Of a stretch of DNA of 64,000 nucleotides, positions 62,083 through 64,000 are shown piece by piece. Source of the DNA: Paenibacillus sp. DMB20 (GTDB lineage Bacteria; Bacillota; Bacilli; Paenibacillales; Paenibacillaceae); contig NZ_LAZU01000021.1 in the NCBI RefSeq assembly GCF_000987955.1, positions 124,001 to 188,000 on the forward strand, written 5' to 3'. The notes under the pieces were generated by a model. That model saw nothing but the letters and a program-made list of their open reading frames with translations, had not been told where the DNA came from and searched no databases. Within the stretch, counting starts at the first letter, position 1; the number at the start of each line of letters is the position of its first letter. The position numbers and the translations under genes were made by a program.

Positions 62083-64000
62083 CAGCTAACAGATCCTCTC
62101 GCATCCAGCAGCAAATATACACACGGGAGCGGAGCGGGATTTTCCGTCCGAACGAAGGGTTTGACACGATTGCGAAATCAACCGGTCTCGATACCGGGTT
62201 CATCAAAAAAGTGCTGCATCCGTTCTGTGTTTACGATGCGCCGACGGAATTGGTATCACAAGGCGAGAAGGATGAAACCCGCTACCCGCAAGCGCTGCAC
62301 CTGTTCCACGCTGAAACGGGACAGCTCGTTCTCGGCCGCAGCATCTATCAGGCGGCGGATTTCACCGGCTTGCGCAGCGCTTTCTTCACGCATAACTACG
62401 TAATTCCTGCCGACAGGGCCGCGGCGGTGAAAGACTATGGCCGCTTGCTCAGAACCCCCTTCGCCAGCAGCCATGATATCGAGCTAGGCATGGAACTGCC
62501 CGAGCTGGAACAATTGCCTGCCGCAGCTGAAGTCCACCCTCCGGCCTCGCCGACGGATCTGCTCGCTAGTCTAGGGATCGACGAGAAGATGTTCAAGCAG
62601 CTGCTGTTCGCCGTCATGTCGTCCATCGTTACACGGCGCAAAGTGTTCGTGGCGCTCGATGTTGAAGTGGAGGCATTGACGGAGTGCGCTATACAGCTTG
62701 CCAGCGTGTTGTACGACAGCCTTCCTTACGCGTACCGCCGCGCGCTGGGCTTGCTTACATATTCGAAGGAACCGCAGAGCCGGAAGGGCGTTCATCTCAC
62801 CTTCGTTGAGCGTGGAAGCTTGCGGCCCAATGATCGCCAAATCGACAAGGATTATGCGTTCGATCTGGCTTCCGGGCGGGTCACGAATGTCGATATCGAT
62901 CTGTCGAAGCAGCCCTACCTTCACTTTGCCTGGAGCAATCTCTCGTTGCCGGAGCGGGCGGAAGCGTTCTATGGCTTTGCGGAAGAACTTCTGCAGGACA
63001 TGGACTCGCAGCGGCATACGGCGCTGGTCAGCAGCCATGAGCTTGCCGTCTTGTACCAGATCGAAAGAGGCGACGCCTCCTTATATATTCAGAATCGAAA
63101 CATCGTACTGCGTTCCATGCTCGGCTATTTGGAGCCCGCCGGAGCCGCCAAGGCGAAGCCGCGGCTGCTGAAGCTGTTCCGCGACTGTTTCGACGGCGAA
63201 TATGAGCGGGTGCAGCAGGGACAAGCACCTGATCCGGATATCGTGAAGTGCTTTATCGAATATGAATCGATAGTCGGAGAGACAGCGGGATGGGGAAGCG
63301 ATCTGCTCGGATTTTTAATCCGAAGCTTGTACGAGGCAAGCAAGGAGAAGAACCGTGAGCGGATGGAAGCTTACTACGCTCTTATTGAGGGCAGCGACAG
63401 GGTCAGCCAGGCCTTTTTTGCCGCGCTGCTGCGGGGCGGGAAGACCATTACGCTTTTCTTCCCGTATATGCAGTCCAAGTTCCAAAAAGCGACCCGGGCC
63501 GGGGGAGATTGTGACGCTGGCGCATCATTGGTCCGGCCGGTATCCGGTGCTGTTGGAGACGAAGGAATTCATTGATCTGGCCACCGGAACGCTGGCGGAG
63601 AAGCTCCGGCACGAAGTGGAGCCGGTGTCGGCCGTGAATGCATTGCTGGACATGATCGACCGCTTGCTTGCGGAGAAGAGCCATCAGGCCAGCAAAGGGA
63701 TGTTACCGTTTATGGAGCTGCTGTCATACACAGCGAACGTGTTTTTGCTGACAGAGCTCGAGCTGGAGCAGGTACGCAAGGATGCGTTCCTGCAGATCGG
63801 TTTTCTGGCATACCCGGATGAAGTCAGGCAGTGGGCGGCCCGCTATCCGTCGCATGTAGAGTCGAACGCAGCGGTTATGCTGTCTGCATACCGCTGGTTC
63901 CACGACGAAGAGCCGGATGAATCGATATTCGACGGATTGTCGCCGGCGGAGATGGACCGGCTGCAGAAGCTCGGCCGCCGCTGGTTGCAGGACGATCTGA
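62079..64000 (+). CDS. GTPase-associated protein 1 (GAP1)-like protein, 3' partial, frame interrupted once
   Basis: The N-terminus IQQQIYTRERSGIFRPNEGF followed by DTIAKSTGLDTGFIKKVLHP and FCVYDAP is the GAP1-N2 opening. GRSIYQAADFTGLRSAFFTH and PYAYRRALGLLTYSKEPQSR belong to the middle region. At the A5 run 63484-63488 the frame breaks; deleting one A continues PGPGEIVTLAHHWSGRYPVL through VEPVSAVNALLDMIDRLLAE and is open to the window end, so at least 640 residues. GAP1 proteins are predicted partners or effectors of the neighbouring GTPase. GTG 62079 overlaps the GTPase stop. Confidence 0.8.

Overview
The window looks like chromosomal DNA of a low-to-mid-GC, spore-forming Firmicute, most likely a Paenibacillus. 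This is inferred from an S-layer-anchored nucleotidase with three SLH domains, a Spo0E-like phosphatase, AGGAGG-type ribosome sites with many TTG/GTG starts, a lipoprotein sugar-binding protein of the LplA/YtcQ type, and a TPP-riboswitch tenA-thiM-thiD-thiE operon. No rRNA or tRNA gene was recognised.

Layout. 0-5 kb: membrane proteins, truA, an RsgA-type GTPase, an APH-like kinase and a small lipoprotein. 5-9.6 kb: a two-headed cell-surface nucleotidase. 9.8-20 kb: metabolic singletons (DAO-type oxidoreductase, GNATs, EEP phosphatase, a caspase/CHAT-like protein, HAD, SGNH esterase), an extra ribosomal L11 paralogue and a DUF4127 protein. 20-28 kb: a split sigma-factor-like pair behind an SOS box, an aldo/keto reductase, a TetR/MacB-type ABC exporter operon, an MFS exporter and a YitT protein. 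28-31.8 kb: the thiamin operon. 32-34 kb: a quorum-sensing module of the RRNPP kind (HTH-TPR receptor overlapping a 44-residue secreted propeptide). 34-40 kb: a DesKR-like two-component operon headed by a DUF418 protein, a CPBP protease and a WYL regulator. 40-49.6 kb: a low-GC accessory island with small membrane ORFs, two type I-C-like CRISPR mini-arrays that share a duplicated trailer, a WXG100-type toxin/immunity pair, an orphan immunity-like gene, a decayed sugar ABC locus and IS3 and GntR debris. 49.6-64 kb: a co-oriented cluster of vWA, tubulin-like, coiled-coil, vWA-membrane, beta-rich, Zn-ribbon GTPase and GTPase-associated (GAP1-like) genes, with a divergent Zn-ribbon membrane protein. 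This resembles predicted NTP-dependent conflict or signalling systems and runs off the right end.

The sequence also carries a technical signature. More than twenty reading frames are broken, and almost every one is restored by deleting a single base, usually an A or T from a short homopolymer. This points to systematic +1 homopolymer errors rather than wholesale gene decay. Such genes are annotated as CDS across the break and the site is stated. Genes that appear truly decayed (deletions, truncations, -1 shifts) are marked pseudogene.
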